Shown: positions 16,909 through 26,004, numbered from the stretch's first letter. The stretch is DNA of 64,000 nucleotides from an uncultured Bacteroidales bacterium (GCA_905234665.1 CAJOIV010000023.1:1-64000), one strand, 5' to 3'. The notes: generated by a model from the letters alone, not told the origin. Numbers and translations: made by a program.

Positions 16909-18366
16909 ATGAACATCAAAGATTTACAGCCAAAAGAATTGTGGGGCAACTTCTATCACCTCACCCGTCAACCCCGTCCGTCGAAGCACGAAGAGAAAGT
17001 CCGCGACTTCCTCATGAAGTGGGCCAAGGATCATAAAATCGCCGCCCGTGTCGACAGTATCGGCAACGTCATCATGAGCAAGCCCGCCACCAAGGGCATG
17101 GAAAACCGCCAGCCCGTCGTTCTCCAGGCCCACATGGACATGGTTCCCCAGGCCCGCGCAGGCAAGGTGCACAACTTCCAGACCGACCCCATCGAGACCC
17201 GCATCGTCGACGGCTGGGTCTATGCCACTGACACCACCCTCGGCGCCGACGACGGCATGGGCGTGGCCGCTGCCATGAGTGTCCTCGAAAGCAAGACCAT
17301 CGAGCACGGTCCCCTCGAGGTTCTCATCACCACCGACGAGGAAACCGGCATGACCGGCGCCTTCGGCCTGAAACGCGGCGAACTGAACGGCAAATATCTC
17401 CTCAACCTCGACAGCGAGACCGAGGGCGAGCTCTATGTGGGCTGCGCCGGTGGCCTCGACGCCAGCATGACCATCCCCTACGAAACCGAGAAGGCTCCCG
17501 CCGGCATGGTGGCCTACCGTCTCAGCATCGGCGGCCTCAAGGGCGGCCACAGCGGCATGGAAATCAACACCGGCCGCGCCAACGCCAATAAGATTCTCTT
17601 CCGTCACCTCCGCTGGGTGGCCGAATGCGGCATCCGCCTCATCAGCATCGAGGGCGGCAATATGCGCAACGCCATCCCACGCGATGCCGAAGCCGTCATC
17701 GCCATGCCCAAGGAGCACGTCGACTGCATCCTCAAGGAGTTCGACAAGGTCGCCAAATGGGTCAAGAAAGAACTCGCCAGCGTCGAGCCCGACTTCTGCA
17801 TGACCTGCGAGAAGGTGCGCATGAATCCCACCGTCATGACCGAGGCCTGCACACAGAAGATTATCAACACCATGATGATTATCCCCAACGGTGTCATCCG
17901 CATGAGCCGCGACATGGAAGGCCTTGTCGAGACCTCGCTCAACATCGCCATTGCCAAGACCAACGCCGCCACCAAGAACTTCACCGTCAAGGCCCTGCTG
18001 CGCTCCAGTGTCGACAGCGCCAAGGACGCCCTCGGCGAGCGCCTCGTCTGCCTGGCCGAGCTGGCCGGTGGCCGTTGCCAACTCAGCGGTGCCTATCCCG
18101 GCTGGAAGCCCAACATGCAGAGCGCCCTGCTGAAGACCATGAAAGACACCTATAAGAAGCTCTATAAGAAGACGCCCGCCATCATGGCCATCCACGCGGG
18201 TCTTGAGTGCGGCCTGCTGGGCGGCAAATACCCCGACATGGAGATGATTTCCTTCGGCCCCACCATCCAGAGCCCCCACAGCCCCGACGAGCGCGTCAAC
18301 ATCGAGAGCTGCCAAAAGTTCTACGACTTCCTCGTCGCCACCCTCAAAGCCATCCCCGTTAAGTAA
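16909..18366 (+). CDS. pepD: Aminoacyl-histidine dipeptidase (peptidase D, M20 family)
   Basis: 485 residues, the usual length of PepD. It hydrolyses Xaa-His and other dipeptides in the cytoplasm using two zinc ions. Visible metal-site motifs: LQAHMDMVPQ (His75), LGADDGMGVAAA near residue 115, and TTDEETGMTGAFGL near 145 (general base Glu and zinc Glu); LNLDSETEG and SGGHSG-like GLKGGHSGMEIN follow. GC-rich, with codon use like the rest of the core genes. The next gene (ATPase) begins only 6 bases after its stop, so the two are likely on one transcript. Confidence 0.95.
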   Translation: MNIKDLQPKELWGNFYHLTRQPRPSKHEEKVRDFLMKWAKDHKIAARVDSIGNVIMSKPATKGMENRQPVVLQAHMDMVPQARAGKVHNFQTDPIETRIVDGWVYATDTTLGADDGMGVAAAMSVLESKTIEHGPLEVLITTDEETGMTGAFGLKRGELNGKYLLNLDSETEGELYVGCAGGLDASMTIPYETEKAPAGMVAYRLSIGGLKGGHSGMEINTGRANANKILFRHLRWVAECGIRLISIEGGNMRNAIPRDAEAVIAMPKEHVDCILKEFDKVAKWVKKELASVEPDFCMTCEKVRMNPTVMTEACTQKIINTMMIIPNGVIRMSRDMEGLVETSLNIAIAKTNAATKNFTVKALLRSSVDSAKDALGERLVCLAELAGGRCQLSGAYPGWKPNMQSALLKTMKDTYKKLYKKTPAIMAIHAGLECGLLGGKYPDMEMISFGPTIQSPHSPDERVNIESCQKFYDFLVATLKAIPVK

Positions 18367-18372
18367 TTCCCG

Positions 18373-19500
18373 ATGATAGAATCGATAAAGTTTGCAAATT
18401 ACAGAGCCTTTAAGGACGAGGGAAACCTCGTCCTTAGGCCTGTAACGTTGCTCATAGGGCGCAACAGCAGTGGCAAATCCTCTCTTTGCCGTTTGATAAA
18501 GTTTCTGTCCGTTGCCCTGACAGCGGACGAGTGGCCATCGTTGGACGCGTCCTCTGTCGGATTCTCTTTCGGAGGGTCAGATATTTTCTTCGGGCGCATG
18601 ACATCAGGTCCCTTGATGATTGGAGCTGATTTCAATGATGGTATCGAATTCAGAACAGAATACTATCTCGACGCGCTCGACGCAAAGAGGATAATGAAGG
18701 TTCTGTCCCGCAGTGTGAGTAAGGGAGAGAAAAAATCGGTCAGAAATGACATGGATGCCTTGAGGAAAGAAGGTAATGCCCTGTTGGATCAGGAAATGTT
18801 GGGTGACGTCGGTTTGGACAGGGGGATGTTTTCCTTTGGAATGAACTATATTCAGTCTTTGCGCGCAACGGCCAAAACCGTATATCGCCAAGGGGATGCC
18901 TATGGCTACGGGAATGTTGGGAACGACGGTTCCAACGCTTACCCGATGCTTCTGGATTCCTTCTTGAAAAAGGATTCATCGTTGTTCCCACAAGTGGCGG
19001 AATGGATGGAAATAAACCTTGATGGACAAAAGCTGGATATCGAGTCCGACTTGGAGAATTTTGAATTTCGGATTGTACGAGCCAAAAACAGTGTGCGCAT
19101 ACAGGACGTCGGGCAGGGCATTTCACAGGTGTTGCCACTCATCGTTCAAGCCTTCGTACAGAAGCAAGGCGACGTTACCGTAATAGAGGAGCCCGAATTG
19201 CACCTTCATCCGTCAGCCCATGCGGCAGTCATGGAATGTTTGGCCAACTCGGCCATGCAACATGGGTGCAAATATGTTATCGAGACCCATTCGGAGAATA
19301 TGATACTTGCCTTGCGCCGTATGGTCAGGCGTAGACAATTGTCGAAAGATGATGTGTCGATAGCCTATGTCGACATGGACGAACAGTCAGGTGAAGCTGT
19401 GGTGAAGCCCATTGGTGTAAATGAAAATGGTTCTCTTTCGTGGTGGCCAACAGGGGTGTTCGGAGAAGCCTATGACTTGTTGAATGACATATTGGGGTAA
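18373..19500 (+). CDS. AAA/ABC-type ATPase with DUF3696-like C-terminus (candidate defence ATPase)
   Basis: 375 residues. Walker A GRNSSGKSS at 29-37, an ABC-signature-like DVGQGISQVLPL near 245, Walker B VTVIEEPELHLHP near 267-278, and the switch histidine in IETHSEN near 303. The last 40 residues (DEQSGEAVVKPIGVNENG then WWPTGVF) resemble the DUF3696 tail. There is no long coiled coil, so it is a compact OLD/RecF-type ATPase rather than a Rad50. Such ATPases act with nucleases in Gabija, PARIS, Septu and similar systems. It is the first of three tightly packed genes that are clearly AT-richer than the flanking genes. Confidence 0.88.
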   Translation: MIESIKFANYRAFKDEGNLVLRPVTLLIGRNSSGKSSLCRLIKFLSVALTADEWPSLDASSVGFSFGGSDIFFGRMTSGPLMIGADFNDGIEFRTEYYLDALDAKRIMKVLSRSVSKGEKKSVRNDMDALRKEGNALLDQEMLGDVGLDRGMFSFGMNYIQSLRATAKTVYRQGDAYGYGNVGNDGSNAYPMLLDSFLKKDSSLFPQVAEWMEINLDGQKLDIESDLENFEFRIVRAKNSVRIQDVGQGISQVLPLIVQAFVQKQGDVTVIEEPELHLHPSAHAAVMECLANSAMQHGCKYVIETHSENMILALRRMVRRRQLSKDDVSIAYVDMDEQSGEAVVKPIGVNENGSLSWWPTGVFGEAYDLLNDILG

Positions 19501-19506
19501 GGCGAT

Positions 19507-20448
19507 ATGATATTCCGTATAGACCATAGTACGTTTATTTCGTGGGACGAGCGCAAAAGGACTCGGCTGATATGGAATATGGTCCTACATCATCATCTCA
19601 TAGATTGTGCCGGCACTGATTTGCGAAATGAGATAATGGAGTGCTTCAGTGATGATGTCCGTCGGATGTCTCAATCGTTGTTTGACATCAACGATGAACA
19701 GCGACGTTACCTCACGACTATCGATACTTCAAAATATCGTTTCAATCAGTTGTCGCTTTTGGCCGGAGAAAAGTCCAGACTTTTGATAGAGAATGGGCCA
19801 TACGAATGGCCCATACACAAACAGATGGCGTTGGCCTACAAGAAAGACCGTAGATTCGGTAATGTTTCTGAATGGATATGCCAAGCCATAAAGAATCACG
19901 ATTTGTATTGCTTACATGGTGGAGGAGTCTCAACGTTTGACGCATTGATAGGCATGGAGGAAAAGGAGTGCTATCCTGATGGTGTCTTTGCAATGAAACA
20001 TGTAATAGTGTTTGATAGGGACACTGAAAGTGCCACTAAGTATGATCCAAATCAGAATACCCTCTTGAACCGTTTGTGCGGCAAAAAATCAGACCAGGTG
20101 ACAGAACAGGATGTCTACACCCTTGACCAGCACCCGTATATATGGCATGTATGGTACAAGCGTGCCATCGAGAATTACTTTACCGACGAGCAATACAAGA
20201 AGTGCGGGGTAGACATGCGGAACTTTCAGTATCTGTCAAGTGATATGGCGAAACGAGACTACTACGATTTGGGTACAGAGCTGAAGAGTGTCGGGTATCA
20301 CAAGTCCCAAATGACGCAAATTGCAATAAGCATGACAAGGGAAGATTTTGAAAGAGGTTTGCACACTTTCGACATTGAGATAGGCGGCGAGACCTGCAAG
20401 GTGTCGGAGCTCCAATTATTGCTGCTAAAGATTGCAAGAATCATATAG
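19507..20448 (+). CDS. TOPRIM-like putative nuclease partner of the upstream ATPase
   Basis: 313 residues, no signal peptide or membrane helix. I see a TOPRIM-like arrangement: an acidic residue after a beta strand (RLLIENGPYEW, Glu95), a glycine-rich turn (CLHGGGVSTFDAL near 140), then VIVFDRDTES with Asp170-x-Asp172, followed by a WHVWYKRAIENYF segment (about 214-225) like the R.IENYL motif found after TOPRIM domains in defence proteins. TOPRIM subunits in OLD, Gabija and PARIS (AriB, DUF4435) cut DNA or tRNA when released by their ATPase. The family here is not certain. It starts 6 bases after the ATPase stop. Confidence 0.65.
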   Translation: MIFRIDHSTFISWDERKRTRLIWNMVLHHHLIDCAGTDLRNEIMECFSDDVRRMSQSLFDINDEQRRYLTTIDTSKYRFNQLSLLAGEKSRLLIENGPYEWPIHKQMALAYKKDRRFGNVSEWICQAIKNHDLYCLHGGGVSTFDALIGMEEKECYPDGVFAMKHVIVFDRDTESATKYDPNQNTLLNRLCGKKSDQVTEQDVYTLDQHPYIWHVWYKRAIENYFTDEQYKKCGVDMRNFQYLSSDMAKRDYYDLGTELKSVGYHKSQMTQIAISMTREDFERGLHTFDIEIGGETCKVSELQLLLLKIARII

Positions 20449-20451
20449 AAG

Positions 20452-21951
20452 ATGAGAAATATAGGTATAAATATCAAAGCTGACAGGGAATATTTCCATG
20501 AGATTTTGAACCACATTGCGTCGGGTAAATATGCAGTGCCAGTTTTCCAGCGTGATTTTGTGTGGAGCAGGAGCCAGATAATTGACCTGTTCGACAGTAT
20601 CCTCAATGGCTATCCGATAGGCACCATTCTTCTATGGAAGCCTCCCGCCGATGAGACTTTCAGATATAAGGACATTTTGTCAGACCGTCTGACGGAAAAC
20701 CATAATGCAGAATATTGCATATTGGACGGACGACAGCGCTTGACGGCATTTTATGGTTGCGTCTCTCCTGATGAAAACAAGAAGGATGATTTCTGTCTTT
20801 ATTATGACCTGGAGAAAGAGGAACTCACATACACTTATTCCCGTTATAAGAAATGGTTATGGCGGCTGAGCGACATATTTGATACTTTTGCCCTGCTCAA
20901 GAAAAGCCAGTTACTACTGGGTGAGCAAGATGCCCAGACGTATATCGACAGGGCGCGCAAGATTAATTCTGACCTTCAACAGTATGTCGTGGGGGAAATT
21001 ATCATAAATGACGGCAGCCTGGAAGAGGCCCAAGTGGCCTTTACCCGATTGAATTCAAAAGGCACACCTATCTCAGACTGGGATATGGTGCAGGCGCTAT
21101 CCTATGACAGCGAAGATGACAGGGCTCTCAATGAGTCGCTGAACGAATTAAGGCAATCCCTCCAACCTTGCGGATTTCAGGACATCAAGGAAGATGAAAT
21201 TCTTGCCTGCTGTTATAAGTATGCTGGACGTAAATATTTGGAAAAGGTTAAAGACTTGGAAAAGGTGGAAGTGAAGTCCTATCTGGATGATGTCGGACGT
21301 GACTTGCGTCTTGCCACCCGCTTCTTGCACGACGAATGCTTCATCTTTTCCCCACGACTGTTTCCCTATGCCAAACAAATTGTGCCCCTTTGCTACTTTT
21401 TCAAGTGCAATGCCAGTCCCACTGAAGAACAAAAGAGGGAATTAAAGCGATGGGTATTATATACTATTTATACCCAACAGCTGGCGGGATCGTTAACAGT
21501 CCTGCGTCAAATATTTGAGCGCTTTGACGAGTTTGCCGAAGGACAGATAGACACGGCAAACGATGAATATAAGCCAGTAGAGCTGCCACGGCTCGACTTC
21601 TCTTTCTCGACAGGAACAGCGAAATCCAGTTTCCTGCTACTAACCATGATACGACAAAGGTTAAGACATGGGGATGTGACAGGAAGAATGTACATTGGAA
21701 ATTACACATTCGTCACAAAGGATCCTGCCGGCGTTATGCCTTTGGTGGATGCCAATGACTATCAGTTGCTTCGTGGGGCATTGCGGGAACGAAGACCATT
21801 TGATTACAATGCCTTCTGCCTTACAGAAGAGATGGTGAATCTGTTATCCGATAAGGATTACGACACCTTTTTATCCCAACGGGCTGTCCTGCTTTGCCAG
21901 AAAGAAGAAGAACTGCTTATAGAACACGGAATCACAATTGAAAATAATTAA
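20452..21951 (+). CDS. DUF262 (GmrS/ParB-like) protein
   Basis: 499 residues. The first 230 are DUF262: YAVPVFQRDFVWSRSQIIDL near residue 28, GYPIGTILLW near 53, the signature DGRQR at 92-96, and AFTRLNSKGTPISDWDMVQA near 200. DUF262 domains bind or hydrolyse nucleotides and are found in modified-DNA restriction enzymes (GmrSD, BrxU, SspE). Those usually end in an HNH/DUF1524 nuclease; here the C-terminal 250 residues show no clear HNH pattern, so any cleavage may depend on the TOPRIM-like protein next door. It begins 3 bases after the previous stop. AT-richer than the core genes. Confidence 0.85.
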   Translation: MRNIGINIKADREYFHEILNHIASGKYAVPVFQRDFVWSRSQIIDLFDSILNGYPIGTILLWKPPADETFRYKDILSDRLTENHNAEYCILDGRQRLTAFYGCVSPDENKKDDFCLYYDLEKEELTYTYSRYKKWLWRLSDIFDTFALLKKSQLLLGEQDAQTYIDRARKINSDLQQYVVGEIIINDGSLEEAQVAFTRLNSKGTPISDWDMVQALSYDSEDDRALNESLNELRQSLQPCGFQDIKEDEILACCYKYAGRKYLEKVKDLEKVEVKSYLDDVGRDLRLATRFLHDECFIFSPRLFPYAKQIVPLCYFFKCNASPTEEQKRELKRWVLYTIYTQQLAGSLTVLRQIFERFDEFAEGQIDTANDEYKPVELPRLDFSFSTGTAKSSFLLLTMIRQRLRHGDVTGRMYIGNYTFVTKDPAGVMPLVDANDYQLLRGALRERRPFDYNAFCLTEEMVNLLSDKDYDTFLSQRAVLLCQKEEELLIEHGITIENN

Positions 21952-21983
21952 CAATAGTAATAACCAGAAAACAACACAATCCC

Positions 21984-24038
21984 ATGATTGCAAAAGAACT
22001 TCTCAATCCCCGCAGTATCGTCATCTGCGGTGCTTCAAGCGACATCCATAAGCCTGGCGGCAAGGCTCTGAAGAACCTCCTCGAGAGCCCCTTCAAAGGC
22101 CAGGTCTATGCCGTCAACCCCAAAGAGACCGAGGTGCAGGGCATCAAGTGCTACGCCAAGGTCGATGACCTGCCTCAGGTCGACTGCGCCATCCTCTGCA
22201 TCGCCGCCAAGTTCTGCGCCCAGACGGTCGACGTGCTGACGCAGCAGAAGGGCACCAAGGGCTTTATCATCGTGAGCGCCGGCTTCTCCGAGGAGAACGC
22301 CGAGGGCGCCGCCATCGAGAAGCACATCGTCGACGCCATCAACGCCGTCGGCGGCTCCCTCATCGGTCCCAACTGCACCGGCTTCCTCAACACCAACTAC
22401 GCCGGATGCTTCGACACCCCCATCCCCAAGCTCGACCCCAAGGGCGTCGACTTCATCACGGGTTCGGGTGCCACCGCCGTCTTCATCAAGGAGTACGGCA
22501 TGAGCAACGGTCTTAAGTTCAACAGCGTCTGGGCTGTCGGCAACAGCGCCCAGCTGGGCATCGAGGACGTCCTCGAACACCTCGACAGCACTTTCAACCC
22601 CGAGACCTCCTCGCATGTCATCATGCTCTATATGGAGAAAATCGGCGACCCGCAACGCCTCCTCAAGCACTCGCGCAGCCTCATCAACAAGGGCTGCCAC
22701 ATCGCCGCCATCAAGAGCGGCGGCAGCGCCGCCGGCAGCCGTGCCGCCAGCAGCCACACCGGCGCCCTGGCCACCAACGACGCCGCCGTCGACGCCCTGT
22801 TCCGCAAGGCCGGCATCGTTCGCTGCCAGAACCGTCAGGAGCTCACCACCGTCTGCGGAGTCTTCATGTATCCCGAGCTGAAGGGCAACCGTTGCGCCGT
22901 CATCACCCACGCCGGCGGTCCCGCCGTCATGCTCACCGACGTGCTCTCCAACGGCGGCATGGAGGTTCCCTCGCTGAAGGAACACCCCGCCAGCCCCGCA
23001 CTGCTCGAGAAACTCTTCGGCGGCTCCTCCGTGGGCAACCCCATCGACTTCCTCGCCACCGGCACCGCCGAGCAGCTCGGCTACATCATCGACACCGTCG
23101 AGAACGAGTATACCGACATCGACTTCTCCGTCGTCATCTTCGGCTCGCCCGGACTCTTCAGCAACAAGGAGGTCTACGACCTGCTCGACGCCAAGATGCG
23201 CACCTGCAAAAAGCCCATCTTCCCCGTGCTCCCCTCCATTATTAATGTGAAGGAGGAAATCGAGGACTTCATCGCCAAGGGCAACATCAACTTCCCCGAG
23301 GAGTGCGTCCTCGGCAACGCTCTCGTGAAGGTCTACAACACTCCCAAGCCGCAGCCCGAAAAGGTCGAGCAGCCCGCCATCGACGTGGCCCGCATCCGCG
23401 CCACCGTCGAACGCTGCAAGGACGGCTATATGGAGATTTCCGACTACAACGAGCTGCTCGACGCCGCCGGCATCAGCCGCAAGAAGAGCGTGGAGGTCAG
23501 CAAGAAGGAGGACGCCCTGGCCTTCGCCAAGGAGGTGGGCTGCTCCAAGGATGTGCCCCTCGTCATGAAGGTCGTCGGCCCGCTGCACAAGAGCGACGTG
23601 GGCGGCGTGACCCTCGGTGTGAAGGACCTCGACACAGTCGCCCGCGAGTTCGACCGCCTCATCGTCATCCCCGAGACCTACGCTGTGGAGATGTACCCGA
23701 TGCTCGACGGCACCGACGTCTATATCGGCGCCATCCGCGACCCGAAGTTCGGCCACCAGATTTTCTTCGGCCTCGGCGGCATCTTCATCGAGGTCCTCAA
23801 GGACGTCCAGTCCGCCCTGGCACCCATCACCAAGGACGAGGCCAAGGAGATGCTCACCAAACTCAAGGGCTACAAGATCCTCGAAGGTGTCCGCGGACAG
23901 GAGGGCGTCAACATCGACCTCTATGCCGAGCAGGTGGCACGCGTCAGCGCCCTCGTTGCCGAGATGGACCTCAACCCGCTCCTGGGCAATCCCCGTTACG
24001 TGACCGCCGTCGACGCCCGCATCCGTCTCGAGAAATAA
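21984..24038 (+). CDS. Acetate/acyl-CoA ligase, ADP-forming (single-chain)
   Basis: 684 residues in the alpha-beta single-chain arrangement: CoA-binding Rossmann domain (SIVICGASSDIHKPGGKALK at the N-terminus), succinyl-CoA ligase-like domain with IGPNCTGFLN and the phospho-histidine loop SHTGALA near residue 257, then an ATP-grasp domain from about 470 (VPLVMKVVGPLHKSDVGGV, FGLGGIFIEVLKD). These enzymes convert acyl-CoA, ADP and Pi to the acid, CoA and ATP, conserving energy during amino-acid or sugar fermentation. No promoter is visible in the 32 bases between it and the DUF262 gene. Very GC-rich third positions create long spurious frames on both strands. Confidence 0.93.
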   Translation: MIAKELLNPRSIVICGASSDIHKPGGKALKNLLESPFKGQVYAVNPKETEVQGIKCYAKVDDLPQVDCAILCIAAKFCAQTVDVLTQQKGTKGFIIVSAGFSEENAEGAAIEKHIVDAINAVGGSLIGPNCTGFLNTNYAGCFDTPIPKLDPKGVDFITGSGATAVFIKEYGMSNGLKFNSVWAVGNSAQLGIEDVLEHLDSTFNPETSSHVIMLYMEKIGDPQRLLKHSRSLINKGCHIAAIKSGGSAAGSRAASSHTGALATNDAAVDALFRKAGIVRCQNRQELTTVCGVFMYPELKGNRCAVITHAGGPAVMLTDVLSNGGMEVPSLKEHPASPALLEKLFGGSSVGNPIDFLATGTAEQLGYIIDTVENEYTDIDFSVVIFGSPGLFSNKEVYDLLDAKMRTCKKPIFPVLPSIINVKEEIEDFIAKGNINFPEECVLGNALVKVYNTPKPQPEKVEQPAIDVARIRATVERCKDGYMEISDYNELLDAAGISRKKSVEVSKKEDALAFAKEVGCSKDVPLVMKVVGPLHKSDVGGVTLGVKDLDTVAREFDRLIVIPETYAVEMYPMLDGTDVYIGAIRDPKFGHQIFFGLGGIFIEVLKDVQSALAPITKDEAKEMLTKLKGYKILEGVRGQEGVNIDLYAEQVARVSALVAEMDLNPLLGNPRYVTAVDARIRLEK

Positions 24039-24079
24039 CAGAAAAACCAAGAAACTACAAACTAAAAAACACTGATACT

Positions 24080-24709
24080 ATGAAAAAGACTTTAGTAATG
24101 ATGGCCGTTGTCGCGGGGTTCCTCTTCGCAGGCAATGCCAACGCCCAGAGCACTTCTGGAGTGGCCGTTCATGTGGGCTACTCGCCCGAGACTTGGTTTA
24201 TGGGAGACAACAGCATGAATGTGCATAGCTATCTGGCGGGTGTCGATTTCAGAGCCCCCATCATTGGCGGATTCGGCATCACCGTCGGCGCCCAGGGCCG
24301 CTGGAGCACCGAGAGCGGCGAGGACGCGTATTTCGTGTTAGACACCAACCACAGCACGAACATCGTCGCCGCAGAGATCCCCCTGCTGCTCAACTACTGC
24401 CTGGAGGTGTTCGAAGACTTCAAAATCACGCCTTTCGCAGGTGCCAAGTTCACCTATTACATCAAGGGCACCTCCCGCCGGGCCGACGGACACCACATCT
24501 ATGAATGGTTCGAGGACGACAAAGAGGTGAACGGCCTGCAGAAGCCGATGAACCACTTCGGCGTCAGTGCCACCTTCGGACTGGATGTCGCCTTTCAGCA
24601 TTTCCACCTCTATGGCGGCTACAGCAGAGGGCTGATCGACCTTGACAACTACGACGACACCAAGACGACGACCGCGGGCCCCTTCTTCGGCCTGATGGTC
24701 GGATTCTGA
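24080..24709 (+). CDS. Outer-membrane beta-barrel protein (OmpW/porin-like)
   Basis: 209 residues from ATG 24080. Signal peptide MKKTLVMMAVVAGFLFAGNANAQ, then alternating beta-strand pattern with aromatic girdles (VAVHVGYSPETWFM, FGITVGAQGRWS, LYGGYSRGLIDL) and a C-terminal strand ending in Phe (GPFFGLMVGF), the typical sorting signal for outer-membrane barrels. Predicted small 8-stranded barrel of unknown function. A frame open further upstream overlaps the synthetase gene and is not used. A terminator hairpin follows at 24729. Confidence 0.85.
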   Translation: MKKTLVMMAVVAGFLFAGNANAQSTSGVAVHVGYSPETWFMGDNSMNVHSYLAGVDFRAPIIGGFGITVGAQGRWSTESGEDAYFVLDTNHSTNIVAAEIPLLLNYCLEVFEDFKITPFAGAKFTYYIKGTSRRADGHHIYEWFEDDKEVNGLQKPMNHFGVSATFGLDVAFQHFHLYGGYSRGLIDLDNYDDTKTTTAGPFFGLMVGF

Positions 24710-24728
24710 TCCTGCCGCAACGACAGAA

Positions 24729-24767
24729 AAAAAAGGATGCCTCGGAAGGGGTATCCTTTTTTTATAC
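24729..24767 (+). terminator. Rho-independent terminator
   Basis: A-run, GGATGCC stem, short loop, GGTATCC and a run of T's, immediately after the barrel gene. One G-T pair in the stem; the A/T runs make it usable in both directions. Confidence 0.8.
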
Positions 24768-24801
24768 AATAAAAGAGACGCGCCTGCGTTATAGGGTGGT
24801 G

Positions 24802-25926
24802 ATGAAAAGAAAAACACTGACACTACTGGCCCTGCTGCTGTGGGGCTTGACGGCGTGGGCGCAGGGAGACGAGGGTCTTTCGGGCGCGCAGCTGACAGAG
24901 AAGGGCCTGAACGCGGAGCGTCTCGGCCTGATGGAGTTGGCGGAGAACTATTACCGTCGTGCGCTGACGGCGGGCGCCGATGGCGCCGCGGCCCTGCGAC
25001 TGGGGGTTCTGCTGGAACAGAAAGAGTATTACGAAGAGGCCACGGCCCTGCTTGTGCAGGGGAGTGACGCCGAGAGTCAGGCCCATGCGGCGCAATGCCT
25101 GGTGCAGCGGAATATGCTGGACAGCGCGTTGCACTGCGCCGAACGGGCCATAGAGCAAGACACATCGTCGGCGTTGGCCATGACGGTGATGGCCTATGTC
25201 GAGTCGCACCGCGACCATCATATCAATGCGATAGCGTGGGCCAACCGGGCGCTGAAGGCGCGTGCGGGGTATGCCCGCGGGGAGAACATGATGGGGTATG
25301 TGCAGTACCGCAAGGGGAATGACACGGAGGCAATGCGCCGATTCAAGCAGGCGGTGAAGCTGGACAGCACTCTGGCGGAGGCCTATTACAACCTGGGGAC
25401 GCTCTACTGCCTGAGGAACAGTCCGATGTCGGCCATCAAGCTGTTGAAGGAAGGCATCCGGCGCAATCCGCGCAACATACGGCTGTACACAGCGCTGGCG
25501 CAGGCATACAGGCAGAGCGGCGATGCGCCGAAGGCGATGGAGTGCTACAACCAGATACTGGAGTATGACAGCGTCCACACGCCAACCATCAACAGAATCG
25601 GGACGTTGTACTGCTCGCAGGGACACTACGAGCGGGCGATAGCTTTCCACCGGAGGGCACTGGGTATCAGACCCGGCGACGCGACGGCATACAAATATAT
25701 CGGAAAGGCGTATCTGGAGTGGGGAAAGCCGGACAAGGCCATCCAGAGTTTCATCCGTTCGACGAACCTGTGCGGCACGGACCCAGAGACATATATGTAT
25801 CTGGCGGAGCTGTACGGGAAAGACAAGAAGGGGGAACGGAAACAGCAGAGCGCGTACAAGAAAGCGGCGCGGCTGGGGGAGAAAGATGCCCAGGCGTGGC
25901 TGGTGAAGCGCGGCCTGACGTGGTGA
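24802..25926 (+). CDS. Exported tetratricopeptide-repeat protein
   Basis: 374 residues from ATG 24802 (an in-frame GTG lies 6 bases earlier). Signal peptide MKRKTLTLLALLLWGLTAWAQ, then about nine TPR units with the usual A/G/Y/A/P spacing, for example EAYYNLGTLYCLRNSPMSAI, ALAQAYRQSGDAPKAMECYN and AYKYIGKAYLEWGKPDKAIQ. It is probably a periplasmic scaffold protein; no partner can be named. It has no clear promoter and lies just after the terminator at 24729-24767. Confidence 0.88.
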   Translation: MKRKTLTLLALLLWGLTAWAQGDEGLSGAQLTEKGLNAERLGLMELAENYYRRALTAGADGAAALRLGVLLEQKEYYEEATALLVQGSDAESQAHAAQCLVQRNMLDSALHCAERAIEQDTSSALAMTVMAYVESHRDHHINAIAWANRALKARAGYARGENMMGYVQYRKGNDTEAMRRFKQAVKLDSTLAEAYYNLGTLYCLRNSPMSAIKLLKEGIRRNPRNIRLYTALAQAYRQSGDAPKAMECYNQILEYDSVHTPTINRIGTLYCSQGHYERAIAFHRRALGIRPGDATAYKYIGKAYLEWGKPDKAIQSFIRSTNLCGTDPETYMYLAELYGKDKKGERKQQSAYKKAARLGEKDAQAWLVKRGLTW

Positions 25927-25994
25927 GGCGGGGCCGAAAGCGATGAAAGAGGTGCGCAAATGAGGTGTGGAGTTGGTAATTGAGAAAAAAAGTG

Positions 25995-26004
25995 TATTTT
26001 TGCA
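25995..26004 (+). promoter_or_regulatory. -7 promoter element of the topA unit (TATTTTTGCA)
   Basis: TATTTTTGCA preceded by AAAAAAAGTG. It implies an untranslated leader of about 105 bases before ATG 26116; an ATATATATATAT tract lies in the leader. Confidence 0.75.

Noticed and set aside
20452-21951. HNH/DUF1524 nuclease in the DUF262 protein
   Set aside because: I looked for a His-Asn-His or similar pattern in the C-terminal half and found none convincing.
22035-24050. 671-codon open frame on the minus strand
   Set aside because: Antisense to the acyl-CoA ligase gene; translation is a monotonous V/D/G/E/L mixture, a codon-bias artefact.
23303-24079. Upstream extension of the barrel gene in another frame of the acyl-CoA ligase gene
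   Set aside because: Arg/His/Gln-rich translation; the signal peptide starts at ATG 24080.
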